This document shows, in pieces, positions 9,006 to 18,377 of a DNA stretch of 64,000 bases. Numbering within the stretch: the first letter of the stretch is position 1; every line of letters begins with the position of its first letter. Under the pieces are notes generated by a model. The model searched no databases and had not been told where the DNA came from. It worked only from the letters and a program-made list of their open reading frames with translations. Origin of the DNA: Blastomonas ursincola (lineage in GTDB: Bacteria > Pseudomonadota > Alphaproteobacteria > Sphingomonadales > Sphingomonadaceae); the NCBI RefSeq assembly GCF_013607875.1, contig NZ_VDES01000002.1:203638-267637 (forward strand). The letters run 5' to 3'. Made by a program: the position numbers and the translations under genes.

Positions 9006-10384
9006 CAGGCCGCCACCAGTGCCAGCGGCTCGCCCGCCAGGCTGTTGGGTCCGGCTGAAACGATCTCGACCTCGATCAGGTCGCCGATCTTCGCGCTTTC
9101 GTCGGTCACGTGCACCGATTGCAGCCAGGGCGACTTGCCCACCAGCTGGCCCGGCTTGCGACCGGTGCGTTCGAGCAGCACCTTCATGCGCTTGCCGACC
9201 GTGGCCATGTTGAAGGCGTGCTGCTGGCTGTTGAGCAGGTCCTGCAGGCGCTGCAGCCGCTCGTCCATGATCTCGGGCGCGATCTGATCCTCCATATCGG
9301 CGGCGGGGGTGCCGGGGCGGGGCGAATATTTGAAGCTGAACGCCTGAGCGTAGTTCGTGTCGCGCACGATATCGAGCGTCGCCTGGAAATCGGCCTCGGT
9401 CTCGCCGGGAAAGCCGACGATGAAATCGCCCGACATCGCGATATCGGGCTTCGCGGCGCGGATCCGGTCGATCAGCTTGAGATAGCTCGCCGCTGTATGG
9501 CTGCGGTTCATCGCCTTCAGGATGCGGTCGCTTCCTGCCTGCACGGGCAGGTGAAGGTACGGCATCAGCTTGGGGATGTCGCGGTGCGCCGCGATCAGCG
9601 CGTCGGTCATGTCATTGGGATGGCTGGTGGTATAGCGGATGCGCTCGAGCCCCGCCATGTCGGCCAGCGCCTCGATCAGCCCTTCGAGCCCCTTGGCCCG
9701 GCCCCTGTCGTCCTGCCCGGTCCAGGCGTTGACGTTCTGGCCGAGCAGCGTGATCTCCTTCACCCCGGCTTCGACCAGCGCGCGCGCCTCGGCCACCAGA
9801 TCGGCATAGGGGCGGCTGATTTCCGCGCCGCGCGTATAGGGCACCACGCAATAGGTGCAGAACTTGTCGCAGCCTTCCTGCACCGTCAGGAACGCCGATG
9901 GTCGCTGCTGGCGCGCGCGATCAGGCAGCGCGCCGAATTTGGTGGCTGCGGGCATGTCGGTATCGATCGCAGTTTCGCCGCGCCGCGCCTGCTCGATCAG
10001 CTCGGGCAGCCGGTGATAGGCCTGCGGTCCGACGACGATATCGACGCTGCGTGCGCGCTTTGCGATTTCCTCGCCCTCGGCCTGGGCGACGCAGCCTGCG
10101 ACCGCGATCATCGGCTTCGATCCGTCCTCGCGCTTGAGGCGGCCGATGTCGGAATAGACCCGCGCCACCGCCTTTTCGCGGATATGGCAGGTGTTGAGGA
10201 TGACGAGATCGGCCTCGTCGCGACTTTCGGCCTGGCTCATGCCCTGCGCGGCGAGCATCTCGCCCATGCGCTCGCCGTCATAGACGTTCATCTGGCAGCC
10301 GAACGAGGTCACGAAATAGCGGCGGGGCGCGTCCCCGGCGGATTCGGGGGCGGGCACGGGCGATGTATCGATGCTGTGGGTCAT
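9005..10384 (-). CDS. miaB: tRNA-2-methylthio-N6-dimethylallyladenosine synthase MiaB
   Basis: 459-residue radical SAM methylthiotransferase that converts i6A37 to ms2i6A37 in tRNAs. Three N-terminal UPF0004 cysteines bind the auxiliary cluster (Cys30 in FGCQMN, Cys66 in NTCHIREKA, Cys98 in GCVAQ). The radical SAM C-x3-C-x2-C is Cys172/176/179 in [13 protein letters not shown] domain ends the protein. Start ATG 10384 is preferred to a TTG at 10393. It lies 12 bp after plsC and overlaps phoH by one base, so plsC-miaB-phoH appear cotranscribed. Confidence 0.95.
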   Translation of the reverse strand: MTHSIDTSPVPAPESAGDAPRRYFVTSFGCQMNVYDGERMGEMLAAQGMSQAESRDEADLVILNTCHIREKAVARVYSDIGRLKREDGSKPMIAVAGCVAQAEGEEIAKRARSVDIVVGPQAYHRLPELIEQARRGETAIDTDMPAATKFGALPDRARQQRPSAFLTVQEGCDKFCTYCVVPYTRGAEISRPYADLVAEARALVEAGVKEITLLGQNVNAWTGQDDRGRAKGLEGLIEALADMAGLERIRYTTSHPNDMTDALIAAHRDIPKLMPYLHLPVQAGSDRILKAMNRSHTAASYLKLIDRIRAAKPDIAMSGDFIVGFPGETEADFQATLDIVRDTNYAQAFSFKYSPRPGTPAADMEDQIAPEIMDERLQRLQDLLNSQQHAFNMATVGKRMKVLLERTGRKPGQLVGKSPWLQSVHVTDESAKIGDLIEVEIVSAGPNSLAGEPLALVAA

Positions 10385-10396
10385 GAATGCCAAAGG

Positions 10397-11236
10397 CTAT
10401 ACAGCCGGTTCGCGCCCCAAGGAAGCACAAAGCGCCGCATCGATCCTCGCCCGCGCCTCGGCCGCGATCGCCTTGCGCCCCGGGAAATCGGCCGGGCTGA
10501 ACGGTTCGAGGAAATGCATCGTCACCCAGAAGCTGCCCTGCCGGGTGAACAGCCGCAGCGCATTGTTCGGCGCGGTTTCTTCGCCCACCCAGGCGATGTC
10601 ATGCGCTTGGGCGCCGTAATCGAGATAGATCGGCTGGACGAGCACGCCGGGCGGCGGCGGATCGAGCACCTGAAGCAGCGGTGACTTGAACGGCAGCAGC
10701 TTGCTGCCATCGGTGGTGGTGCCTTCGGGAAAGATGGTGATCGCCCAGGTCTCGGCGAGCGCATCGCGCAGCTCGTTGATCTGACCGGCAATGCCGAGCC
10801 GGTTGGTGCGCGAGACGAACACGGTGTCGTTGAGATTGCACAGCCAGCCGATGACGGGCCAGCTCTTGATCCCGTCCTGCGCCACAAATGCACTGCCGTT
10901 GCGCCCGGCAATGACCGGAATGTCGAGCCAGCTCAGATGATTGGCAATATAGAACACATCGCGCTTGAGCGGGGTGCCGACCACGCGGACCTTCGCCCCG
11001 CAGGCGCGCCCGACGCCGCGCAGGAACAGCTTGGGCCAGGGATTGGAGAGCCGAAGCGTGCGCCAGACATAATAGAGCGGCACGCAGACGATCAGCATCA
11101 GCACGATCAGCAGCACGCGCAAGGCAAGCCGGACGCGCCCGATCAGCCCCGGATCGCGCCAGTGCAGATGCGCCATATCGGGCGTATCGGGATAGAGCGG
11201 CGGCGGCGGTGCGGGCGCCGGGCTGGCCTCGCTCAT
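10397..11236 (-). CDS. plsC: 1-acyl-sn-glycerol-3-phosphate acyltransferase
   Basis: 279-residue inner-membrane acyltransferase that makes phosphatidate from lysophosphatidate. It has one hydrophobic N-terminal segment (about 33-55, LALRVLLIVLMLIVCVPLYYV) and the acyltransferase blocks NHLSWLD (H-x4-D catalytic motif) and FPEGTTTDG. Start ATG 11236 is 8 bp after the fur stop and has AAGGA-like bases upstream. A TTG at 11248 would overlap fur. A function in ornithine-lipid or sphingolipid acylation cannot be excluded. Confidence 0.88.
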   Translation of the reverse strand: MSEASPAPAPPPPLYPDTPDMAHLHWRDPGLIGRVRLALRVLLIVLMLIVCVPLYYVWRTLRLSNPWPKLFLRGVGRACGAKVRVVGTPLKRDVFYIANHLSWLDIPVIAGRNGSAFVAQDGIKSWPVIGWLCNLNDTVFVSRTNRLGIAGQINELRDALAETWAITIFPEGTTTDGSKLLPFKSPLLQVLDPPPPGVLVQPIYLDYGAQAHDIAWVGEETAPNNALRLFTRQGSFWVTMHFLEPFSPADFPGRKAIAAEARARIDAALCASLGREPAV

Positions 11237-11244
11237 GGAAAGGC

Positions 11245-11667
11245 TCAATCCTTGCGGTCGAGCGCGACGCCGTAAAGCTCCATGCGATGGTCGACCAGCC
11301 GATAGCCAAGTCTCTCGGCGATCAGCTTCTGCAGCGCCTCGAGCTCGGGGTCGACGAACTCTAGCACCTTGCCGGTCTCGACATCGATCAGATGGTCGTG
11401 ATGCGCTTCGGGCGCAGCCTCATAGCGCGCGCGGCCATCGCCGAAATCGTGCCGGTCGAGAATGCCGGCCTCTTCGAACAGCCGCACGGTGCGATACACG
11501 GTCGCGATGGAGATGCGCGGATCGATGGCCGAGGCACGTTCATGCAGCCGCTCGACATCGGGATGATCATCGGCTTCGGACAGCACGCGCGCGATCACGC
11601 GCCGCTGATCGGTGATCCGCAGACCACGATCGGCGCACAACGCCTCCAGGTCGATTTTCTGGCGCAT
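11245..11667 (-). CDS. fur: Fur family transcriptional regulator
   Basis: 140-residue metalloregulator with an N-terminal winged helix (about 10-80; RITDQRRVIARVL, ISIATVYRTVRLFEEAG) and the metal-binding HHDHLID motif in the dimerisation domain. The structural-zinc CxxC pairs of many Fur proteins are absent, as in a number of alphaproteobacterial Fur/Irr proteins, so whether it senses iron (Fur) or heme (Irr) is not settled by sequence. Start ATG 11667 (MRQKIDLEAL) is preferred to a longer form from 11715. It is cotranscribed with plsC and may regulate feoAB in this window. Confidence 0.85.
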   Translation of the reverse strand: MRQKIDLEALCADRGLRITDQRRVIARVLSEADDHPDVERLHERASAIDPRISIATVYRTVRLFEEAGILDRHDFGDGRARYEAAPEAHHDHLIDVETGKVLEFVDPELEALQKLIAERLGYRLVDHRMELYGVALDRKD

Positions 11668-11863
11668 GCTGCCCCTTTTGCAATGCCGTTGCTGGTTGAG
11701 GCCAGTCCGCCGCATGATGAAAGGCGATGGCTGGCGGGCGCCGGGACAGGTCCCTTGCGCCTTCCAGCCAATTTATCGTGCCATGCCGCAAATGCAACCG
11801 CTCGCGATGCCGGATGGCTCCGGATCAGCGATTAGCTGCCGCTGCGCCGGCTTGGCCCCAGGA

Positions 11864-12292
11864 TTACTTGCCTGTCCGCTTGCCAGGCTTGCGGCCCAGG
11901 CCGATCTTCTTGGCGAGCTCGCGGCGGGTCGCGGCGTAATTGGGTGCAACCATCGGGTAATCGGCGGGCAGGTTCCAGCGCGCGCGATATTCCTCGGGCG
12001 TCATGTTGTAGTGGGTCATCAGATGGCGCTTGAGCATTTTCAGCTTTTTGCCGTCTTCCAGACAGATGATGTAATCCGGCTTGACCGACGCGCGTACGGA
12101 GACTGCGGGTTCGGGCAGCTCAGGCTCGGCCGCGGCTTCTCCGGGCGTCAGGCTATTCAGCGCGCGATGAACATTTTCGATCAGGCCGGGAATATCGGAA
12201 ACCGACACGCTATTGTTGCTTACATGCGCAGCGACAATATCCGCCGTGAGCGTAATGAGCGTTTCACGCATATCAAGTTCTGCTTCTGCCAT
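11864..12292 (-). CDS. MucR/Ros family transcriptional regulator
   Basis: 142-residue MucR-type regulator. The C-terminal zinc-finger-like domain is clear (about 75-140: DYIICLEDGKKLKMLKRHLMTHY, then NMTPEEYRARWNLPADYPM and APNYA..R). Family members control exopolysaccharide synthesis, motility and the cell cycle in alphaproteobacteria and bind AT-rich promoters. The 167-bp region upstream of the gene (12293-12459) is markedly AT-rich, compatible with autoregulation. Start ATG 12292. Confidence 0.9.
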   Translation of the reverse strand: MAEAELDMRETLITLTADIVAAHVSNNSVSVSDIPGLIENVHRALNSLTPGEAAAEPELPEPAVSVRASVKPDYIICLEDGKKLKMLKRHLMTHYNMTPEEYRARWNLPADYPMVAPNYAATRRELAKKIGLGRKPGKRTGK

Positions 12293-12459
12293 CGTCCTTC
12301 ATCCCTTTTTCTTGTTCTAGTGTGCGACCACTAATCCCGCAAAGTGGCAGGGCACCGGCGGTATGCAAGGGCAAATCATCCCCGTCAATAGCTAAAGTCT
12401 ATCACAAAAAACGGATAGTGAATGCTAACATTTTTGGCAGATAAATGCGATTCTATTTT

Positions 12460-12981
12460 TTACAAGTCGAGCGCTAACGTGAGTGCATCGTAGTGATGAC
12501 TACCGGCACCTTTGTAGTAACCTTTCCGTAAACCTACGGATTGAAAGCCGAATTTTGAATAAAGATGAATGGCAGGGTTATTTGACCGCATTTCGAGATG
12601 GAGTCGCGACACGCCGGCTTGACGCGAATTTTCAACCACTTGATTCAGGAGTGTGGTCGCAGCGCCAAATTGACGCCAATTTGGGGCGACCGCGATCAGC
12701 AAGAGTTCTTCTTCCTCTGCCACGCGCCGGGTCATGGCAAAACCGACCGGCTCGCCTGCCGTGTCGGGCGTCGTGGGGGCAATCTCGAGCAGCAGCACAT
12801 GCGTGAGCGGCATCGCCAGCATCGACCGGGTCTGGCTGTGGTTCCAGGCCTCGCCATAGAGCGGATCGAACGCCTGCTGCATGATGTGCATGACGGGTCC
12901 GATCGCATCTTCTGCCGCCAGTCCGGCGAGGAGCTGAAAGGCCGGAGCCGCACGCGGCGCGAATGGGTCGTCCTGGGGCAT
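12460..12981 (-). CDS. rimI: Ribosomal-protein-alanine N-acetyltransferase RimI-like (GNAT)
   Basis: 173-residue GNAT acetyltransferase. The acetyl-CoA pyrophosphate loop is RQFGAA (R-x-x-G-x-A), followed by HLEMRSNNPAIHLYSKFGF, the RimI signature. It directly follows tsaB (2-bp gap), the common tsaB-rimI pairing. The N-terminus is some 20 residues longer than E. coli RimI. The 3-prime half (12460-12720) is clearly poorer in GC than the 5-prime half and the neighbours, suggesting relaxed composition or recombination. The larger open frame to 13440 is an artefact running through tsaB. Confidence 0.82.
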   Translation of the reverse strand: MPQDDPFAPRAAPAFQLLAGLAAEDAIGPVMHIMQQAFDPLYGEAWNHSQTRSMLAMPLTHVLLLEIAPTTPDTAGEPVGFAMTRRVAEEEELLLIAVAPNWRQFGAATTLLNQVVENSRQAGVSRLHLEMRSNNPAIHLYSKFGFQSVGLRKGYYKGAGSHHYDALTLALDL

Positions 12982-12983
12982 GG

Positions 12984-13628
12984 TCAGCCAGTGCCCTGCA
13001 CGGCCATCGGCTTGGCATCGGCGCCGCGACCATAGACCGGATCGGCCGTCAGCCCGCGCGATGGTGCAGGCAGCAACAGCGCGCGCCTGGCATCGGGCAG
13101 CAGCGTCAATGCCACCCCGTGACCGCGCGCGGCCACCAGCGGCTCGGCCATGCTGCCAGCCACCAGGTCGTGCACGCACGCCGCGCTTGCCGCCTCGGGC
13201 GGGAGCGAGCCGAGCGCGCTCAGCGCTGCGCCGTCGCGCGCGAAGCTCTGGACGAAATATTCGCCATGGCCGCCGGTCATGGCGACATCGAGTGCCTGGG
13301 CGTCGGGATGCGCCTCGAACGCCATCGCGGCGACCAGCGAATGGGTCGAATAGCCGTTTACCGGCACGCCCCAGGCAAGACCCAGCGCGCGTGCTGCCGC
13401 CAGGCCCACGCGCACGCCGGTAAAGCTGCCCGGGCCGCAATTGACCAGAATCGCCCTGGCGCGGCCGCGATCGGGCAGCGCGGCGATCATCGGGACCAGC
13501 CTTTCGGCATGGCCGCGGCCCATGACCGCATGGTCGCTGGCGATCAGTTCGGAATCCTCGAACAACGCCACCGAACAGGCTTCGGTCGCGGTATCGATGA
13601 CCAGCAATGTTTCATGATCGGGCAGCAT
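12984..13628 (-). CDS. tsaB: tRNA threonylcarbamoyladenosine biosynthesis protein TsaB
   Basis: 214-residue ASKHA-fold protein that partners TsaD/TsaE in making t6A37 of ANN-decoding tRNAs. The N-terminus LLVIDTATEACSVALF and the NCGPGSFTGVRVGLAAA motif are diagnostic. The C-terminal half is shorter and degenerate as usual for TsaB compared with TsaD. It is followed at 2 bp by rimI and preceded at 12 bp by the nitroreductase gene. Start ATG 13628. Confidence 0.93.
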   Translation of the reverse strand: MLPDHETLLVIDTATEACSVALFEDSELIASDHAVMGRGHAERLVPMIAALPDRGRARAILVNCGPGSFTGVRVGLAAARALGLAWGVPVNGYSTHSLVAAMAFEAHPDAQALDVAMTGGHGEYFVQSFARDGAALSALGSLPPEAASAACVHDLVAGSMAEPLVAARGHGVALTLLPDARRALLLPAPSRGLTADPVYGRGADAKPMAVQGTG

Positions 13629-13640
13629 ACCCGATGGCCG

Positions 13641-14240
13641 CTAGCTGATTGTGTTGAACCGGTCAAAACCCGGACGCGGGCTGCGACCGAAAATCGTCGA
13701 CGGGTCGCCATAGCCCAGCGTCGAGATGAAGTTCGACTTCACATGGGGCTGGTCGGCGAAGAAGGCCTGGTCGACCGCGGCATTGTCGAACCCCGACATC
13801 GGACCGGTATCGAGCCCCAGCGCGCGCGCCGCGAGGATGAAATAGGCGCCCTGCAGCGAGGAATTGCGCAACGCCGAGATGCGGCGGAATTCGGCCTTGT
13901 CATCGCCGGTGAACCAGCTGCGCGCGTCGGTGTGCGGGAAGAGTTCGGGCAAGAGCTCGTGGAATTCCAGGTCCATGCCGATGACGACGCTGACTGGCGC
14001 GGCCAGGATCTTCTTGGCATTGGCCTCCATGCAGCAGGCGGCGAGCTTCTGCTTGGCCTCGTCGGACACGCACCAGACTAGACGCGCGGGCAGCATGTTG
14101 GCCGAGGTCGGGCCCATCTTCATCAGGTCCCAGATGGCGTGCAGCTGTTCTGTGCTCACCGGCTGGTCGGTATAGCCGTTATAGGTGCGCGCGGTGCGGA
14201 ACAGCTGGTCAAGCGCGGCATCGTCGAGCGGTGCGGACAT
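13641..14240 (-). CDS. Malonic-semialdehyde-reductase-type nitroreductase (RutE/HadB-like)
   Basis: 199-residue FMN-dependent nitroreductase-fold protein. [27 protein letters not shown] and the C-terminal [14 protein letters not shown] are typical of the RutE branch, which reduces malonic semialdehyde in the Rut uracil pathway. No other rut genes are nearby, so the true substrate could be another aldehyde, enone or nitro compound. Spacing (37 bp from nfuA, 12 bp to tsaB) supports an nfuA-nitroreductase-tsaB-rimI transcript. Confidence 0.85.
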   Translation of the reverse strand: MSAPLDDAALDQLFRTARTYNGYTDQPVSTEQLHAIWDLMKMGPTSANMLPARLVWCVSDEAKQKLAACCMEANAKKILAAPVSVVIGMDLEFHELLPELFPHTDARSWFTGDDKAEFRRISALRNSSLQGAYFILAARALGLDTGPMSGFDNAAVDQAFFADQPHVKSNFISTLGYGDPSTIFGRSPRPGFDRFNTIS

Positions 14241-14277
14241 GGGAGAGCTTTCTGGGTCTGGGGAGGAAGAGGAGCCG

Positions 14278-14853
14278 TCAGGCGGCGCGGACTTCGGTCA
14301 CTTCGGGCACATAATGCTTGAGCAGCGATTCGATGCCGTGCTTGAGCGTCGCGCTCGACGAAGGGCAGCCCGAACAGGCACCCTGCATCTGCAGATAGAC
14401 CACGCCCTTGTCGAAGCCGCGATAGACGATGTCGCCGCCGTCATTGGCGACGGCAGGGCGCACGCGCGTCTCGATCAGTTCCTTGATCTGCGCGACGATA
14501 TCGGCGTCCTCGGGATTGCTCGGCCAGTCGGAATCCTCGGGCGGAACCGAGATGCCCGCAGCGCTGGCGGCGCGGAACAGCGGCATGTCGGCGGAGAAAT
14601 GGTCGAGCAGCACCGAAAGCACGTCGCCCTTCAGGCTCGACCAGTCGGCGCCGGGCCCCGACGTCACCGAGATGAAATTGTGGCCGAAGAACACGCCGGT
14701 GACATCGCCGAGCGAAAAGATCGCTTCGGCCAGTGGCGACGCTTCGGCCTCTTCGGGCGAGGCGAAATCGCGGGTGCCCATTTCCATGACCGTGCGTCCG
14801 GGCAGGAACTTGAGCGTGGCGGGGTTGGGCGTGGTTTCGGTCTCTATCAGCAT
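14278..14853 (-). CDS. nfuA: NifU-like Fe-S cluster carrier (NfuA family)
   Basis: 191-residue two-domain Nfu protein that transfers [4Fe-4S] clusters to target enzymes. The N-terminal Nfu_N domain begins METPNP-like ([14 protein letters not shown]). The C-terminal NifU domain carries the cluster ligands Cys160 and Cys163 in GACSGCPSS. Start ATG 14853 (MLIETET) is preferred: the longer frame to 14925 adds 24 low-quality residues. It is first in the minus-strand block and divergent from the M16 peptidase. MiaB in the same block is a likely type of client. Confidence 0.92.
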   Translation of the reverse strand: MLIETETTPNPATLKFLPGRTVMEMGTRDFASPEEAEASPLAEAIFSLGDVTGVFFGHNFISVTSGPGADWSSLKGDVLSVLLDHFSADMPLFRAASAAGISVPPEDSDWPSNPEDADIVAQIKELIETRVRPAVANDGGDIVYRGFDKGVVYLQMQGACSGCPSSSATLKHGIESLLKHYVPEVTEVRAA

Positions 14854-14972
14854 GCAGGCTATCTGGTGCAGCGCAGGGCCGGGCGCAAGGCCGATTTTGT
14901 CGATGCCCCCTGCGTCGCTGTGCATGCCATATTCACTGGCCAGTCAGGATGGCGCTGCCTATACATCGGCGC

Positions 14973-17903
14973 ATGACCTTTCCCCTGATGCGCTGTGCGC
15001 CCGTGGCCGCTGCTCTGGCGGCGCTTTCGCTGGTAATCTCCCCGCCGCTGCTCGCCAATCTGCCCGGCGAACCGGTCGCCAGCGGCAAGGATGCCAATGG
15101 CAAGCCGCTGCGTCCGCCCAATCTGGAGCCGGGCGAAAAGACCCCCTGGCTGTACAAGGGCAGCAACGTGCCGGTCGACAAGGGCTGGACTTTCGGCGAG
15201 CTGAGCAACGGCGTTCGCTACGCCGTCCGCCGCAACGGCGTGCCGCCGGGCCAGGTGGCGATCCGCGTGCGCATCGATGCCGGGTCGATGATGGAGACCG
15301 ATCCCGAACAGGGCTATGCGCACCTGCTCGAGCATCTGACCTTCCGCGGCTCCAAATATGTCCCCGATGGCGAGGCGATCCGCATCTGGCAGCGGCTGGG
15401 CGCGAGCTTCGGCAGCGACAGCAATGCCGAAACCACGCCGACGCACACCGTCTACAAGCTCGACCTGCCCGCCGCGACCCCCGCCGGGCTCGACGAGAGC
15501 ATGAAGATCCTGTCGGGCATGATCCGCGAGCCGGGGCTCACCGCAGATGCGGTCAAGGCCGAGGTGCCGGTGGTGATGGCCGAATTGCGCGAACGGTCGG
15601 GCGCGCAGGTGCGCGTCGGCGATGCAACCCGCAACCTGTTCTTCGCCGGGCAGAAGCTCGCCGAACGCTCCCCCATCGGCAAGATCGAGACGCTGAACGC
15701 GGCGACGTCCGAGGCGGTGCGCGCCTTTCACCAGCGCTGGTACCGGCCCGAGAACACCGTGATCTCGATCGCGGGCGATGTCGATCCGGCGACGCTCGAA
15801 CAGCTGATCAAGACCTATTATGGCGACTGGAAGGTTGCCGGAAAGCAGGCGCCCTATCCCGGTTTCGGTGCGCCTGATCCCAAGCTTCCGATCGCGCGAA
15901 CGATCGTCGAGCCGGGCTTCCCCTATCTCATCAGCATGGCGATCCTGAGGCCCTGGAAGCCGGTCAACGACACGATCGAATATAACCAGCAGCTGCTGAT
16001 CGATCTGGTCGCGACCCAGCTGATCAACCGCCGACTCGAAGGCCGGGCGCGCGGCGGCGGCAGCTTCCTGCAGGCGCAGGTCAACCAGGAGGATGTCAGC
16101 CGTTCGGTCGATGGCACGTTCATTTCTGTCGTGCCGATTGGTGACGACTGGCAGGCGGCGCTCGCCGATGTGCGCGGCGTGCTCGCCGACGCGCTCGCCA
16201 CCCCGCCGACGCCCGAGGAAATCGCGCGCGAGATGGCCGAGTTCGATGCCGCGCTGGCGGTGCGCGTCGAAAGCGCCGCGACCGAGGCGGGGGCCAAGCA
16301 GGCCGACGATATCGTCGGCGCGGTCGATATCCGCGAGACCATCGCCTCGCCGCAGACCGCGCTGGACGTGTTCCGTGGCATGAAGGACCTGTACACGGCC
16401 GAAAGGCTGCTCGAATCGACCCGGCGCCAGTTTACCGGCGTCACCACCCGCGCGATCCTGGTCTCGCCCAAGCCGGTCGACAATGGCGAAGCACTGCTCA
16501 ACGCGGCGCTGACGCGTGATGTCAGCGCCGATGCCAGCGCGCGTCTCGCTGCCGCCAAGGTAACCTTCGATGATCTTCCAAAGCTTGGCGCGCCGGGCAC
16601 GGTCGCGGCGACCACCGATCTCCAGCTGCTCGACATCGAGATGATCGAGCTGTCGAACGGGGTGAAGGCGATCCTCTATCCCAATGACGCCGAAGTCTCG
16701 AAGATCATGGTCAAGATCCGCTTCGGCAACGGCTATCAGGCATTTCCGGCGGACAAGCCGTCGCTGGTCTGGGCGGGCCAATCGGCACTGGTGGCGAGCG
16801 GCATCGGCGAGATCGGCCAGGAAGGGCTCGACCGGCTGACCAATGGCCGCCGCATCGGTTTCGGCTTCGACGTCGAGAACGACGCGTTCTCGTTCTCCGC
16901 CGACACCCGCCGCGCCGATCTGGAGGACCAGCTCAAGCTGTTCGCGACCAAGCTGGCCGCGCCGCGCTGGGATGCGAACCCCGTCCGCCGCGCCAAGGCG
17001 GGGACGGAGCTTGCCTATCGCAGCTTCTCGATGTCGCCGCAGACCGTGCTGGAACGCGATCTCAACTATCTCACCCGCGACCGCGATCCGCGCTGGAAGG
17101 TGCCGGGGCCGGAAGAAGCCGCGCAGCTGACCCCCGAGGCGTTCCGTGCGACCTGGGAACCGCTGCTGCAACAGGGGCCGATCGAGGTGCTGCTGTTCGG
17201 CGATTTCGACCGGGCAGAGGCGATTGCCGCGCTGGAAAAGACCTTTGGTGCGCTGCCGCCACGCCAGCCGGTGCCGGTGGTGGCGGGCCCCTCGACGGTG
17301 CGCTTCCCGGCGCCGAACAGCGAGCCGGTGGTCGTGCGGCACGAAGGCGCGCCCGATCAGGCGGCGGCGTTCATCGGCTGGCCGACCGGTGGCGGGCTCG
17401 AGGGCGTGCAGGAAAGCCGCCAGCTCGAGATCCTGACCGCGATCTTCAACAGCCGTCTGTTCGACCAGTTGAGGGCGCAAGCCGGCGCGAGCTATGCACC
17501 TCAGGTGGTCAACAACTGGCCGATCGCCTTCGACCAGGGCGGCTATATCGGCGTGATCGGGCAACTTGCGCCGGAAAATGTCGCCAAGTTCTTCGAGATC
17601 GCCAATGCCATCGCGGCGGATCTTGCGGCAAAGCCGGTGGATGCGGACGAACTGGCTCGTGCGACCGAACCGCTGCGGCAGCTCGTCTCGCGCGCGAGCA
17701 CGGGCAACAATTTCTGGCTCAACCAGCTGCAGGGCGCCACGCGCGATCCGCGCCGGATTTCGGCGCTGCGCACGATCCTGCCCGATTACACGGTGACTAC
17801 GCCTGAAAAGATGCAGGCGCTTGCCGCCAAATATCTGCTGCGCGACAAGGCCTGGTCGTTCGTGGTGCTGCCCGAGGAGGCACCTGCCCCCTCGGGTCGG
17901 TGA
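14973..17903 (+). CDS. Secreted/periplasmic M16 family zinc peptidase
   Basis: 976-residue pitrilysin-like peptidase with two M16 halves. A Sec signal peptide is visible (about residues 1-28, ending PPLLA). The inverted zinc motif HLLEH is at 117-121 in the first half, with the downstream EVPVVMAELRERSG region supplying the third ligand. The second half (about 540-960, including NSRLFDQLRAQAGASYAPQ) lacks the zinc motif, as in other M16 clamshell enzymes. Starts at 14949 or 14973 are both possible; I use 14973 because it gives a shorter, cleaner signal peptide. It acts on peptides in the periplasm or outer-membrane face; the substrate is unknown. Confidence 0.88.
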   Translation: MTFPLMRCAPVAAALAALSLVISPPLLANLPGEPVASGKDANGKPLRPPNLEPGEKTPWLYKGSNVPVDKGWTFGELSNGVRYAVRRNGVPPGQVAIRVRIDAGSMMETDPEQGYAHLLEHLTFRGSKYVPDGEAIRIWQRLGASFGSDSNAETTPTHTVYKLDLPAATPAGLDESMKILSGMIREPGLTADAVKAEVPVVMAELRERSGAQVRVGDATRNLFFAGQKLAERSPIGKIETLNAATSEAVRAFHQRWYRPENTVISIAGDVDPATLEQLIKTYYGDWKVAGKQAPYPGFGAPDPKLPIARTIVEPGFPYLISMAILRPWKPVNDTIEYNQQLLIDLVATQLINRRLEGRARGGGSFLQAQVNQEDVSRSVDGTFISVVPIGDDWQAALADVRGVLADALATPPTPEEIAREMAEFDAALAVRVESAATEAGAKQADDIVGAVDIRETIASPQTALDVFRGMKDLYTAERLLESTRRQFTGVTTRAILVSPKPVDNGEALLNAALTRDVSADASARLAAAKVTFDDLPKLGAPGTVAATTDLQLLDIEMIELSNGVKAILYPNDAEVSKIMVKIRFGNGYQAFPADKPSLVWAGQSALVASGIGEIGQEGLDRLTNGRRIGFGFDVENDAFSFSADTRRADLEDQLKLFATKLAAPRWDANPVRRAKAGTELAYRSFSMSPQTVLERDLNYLTRDRDPRWKVPGPEEAAQLTPEAFRATWEPLLQQGPIEVLLFGDFDRAEAIAALEKTFGALPPRQPVPVVAGPSTVRFPAPNSEPVVVRHEGAPDQAAAFIGWPTGGGLEGVQESRQLEILTAIFNSRLFDQLRAQAGASYAPQVVNNWPIAFDQGGYIGVIGQLAPENVAKFFEIANAIAADLAAKPVDADELARATEPLRQLVSRASTGNNFWLNQLQGATRDPRRISALRTILPDYTVTTPEKMQALAAKYLLRDKAWSFVVLPEEAPAPSGR

Positions 17904-17912
17904 TGCGGCCGA

Positions 17913-18098
17913 TCAGCTCGTCGGCATCTCGTCGGGCCCGCGGCCGGGCTCGACGATATCCGGGCCGACCGGATCGATCTCGGGCGGCTGCTGCACCGGG
18001 TCTTCCATCGGCGGCTCATTGACCGGCAGTTCGGGCGGGCTCTGCGGCTCGATTCGGTCGGGGGCGGGGATCTTGGGGTCGTCGGGACGTGTGGCCAT
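17913..18098 (-). CDS. Small proline-rich hypothetical protein
   Basis: 61-residue acidic, proline-rich protein (MATRPDDPKIPAPD..., PPELPVNEPP, VQQPPEID). No signal peptide, helix or known domain is seen, and it is probably disordered. A strong Shine-Dalgarno AAGGAG lies just before ATG 18098, which supports translation. It lies convergent to the M16 peptidase with only 9 bp between the stops. I do not recognise the family. Confidence 0.6.
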   Translation of the reverse strand: MATRPDDPKIPAPDRIEPQSPPELPVNEPPMEDPVQQPPEIDPVGPDIVEPGRGPDEMPTS

Positions 18099-18225
18099 GA
18101 AAAGGCTCCTTTCGTTCGACCTACGCGCCGCCGGTACAGCGGTTGCGGGGGAGACATCGCGCGGGATGCGCCCCCTTGCCCTTTGCGGCAACCTTCTTTA
18201 GACGCGCACGCTTGATTACCGCGAC

Positions 18226-18310
18226 GCGGGCGTGGCGAAACTGGTAGACGCGCCAGATTTAGGTTCTGGTATCGAAAGATGTGGGGGTTCAAGTCCCTTC
18301 GCCCGCACCA
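18226..18310 (+). tRNA. tRNA-Leu (anticodon UAG)
   Basis: 85-nt class II tRNA. The acceptor stem GCGGGCG pairs with CGCCCGC, the D-arm contains TGGTAGACGC, and the anticodon stem CCAGA/TCTGG holds loop TTTAGGT with anticodon TAG. A variable arm and GGTTCAAGTCC T-arm follow, with an encoded CCA end at 18308-18310. It reads CUN leucine codons. It lies upstream of tig on the same strand. Confidence 0.97.
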
Positions 18311-18377
18311 TCGCATGGATGGCCGGGAAAGGGTGGGATTGCCCTTTCTTATTATGGAAAGACAAGAGTTTAAGCCG

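Noticed and set aside
14859-17564. 901-residue open frame on the minus strand opposite the M16 peptidase
   Set aside because: It is the shadow of a high-GC coding strand. The product is Arg/Asp/His-rich with no domain, and the plus-strand frame has the signal peptide and HLLEH motif.
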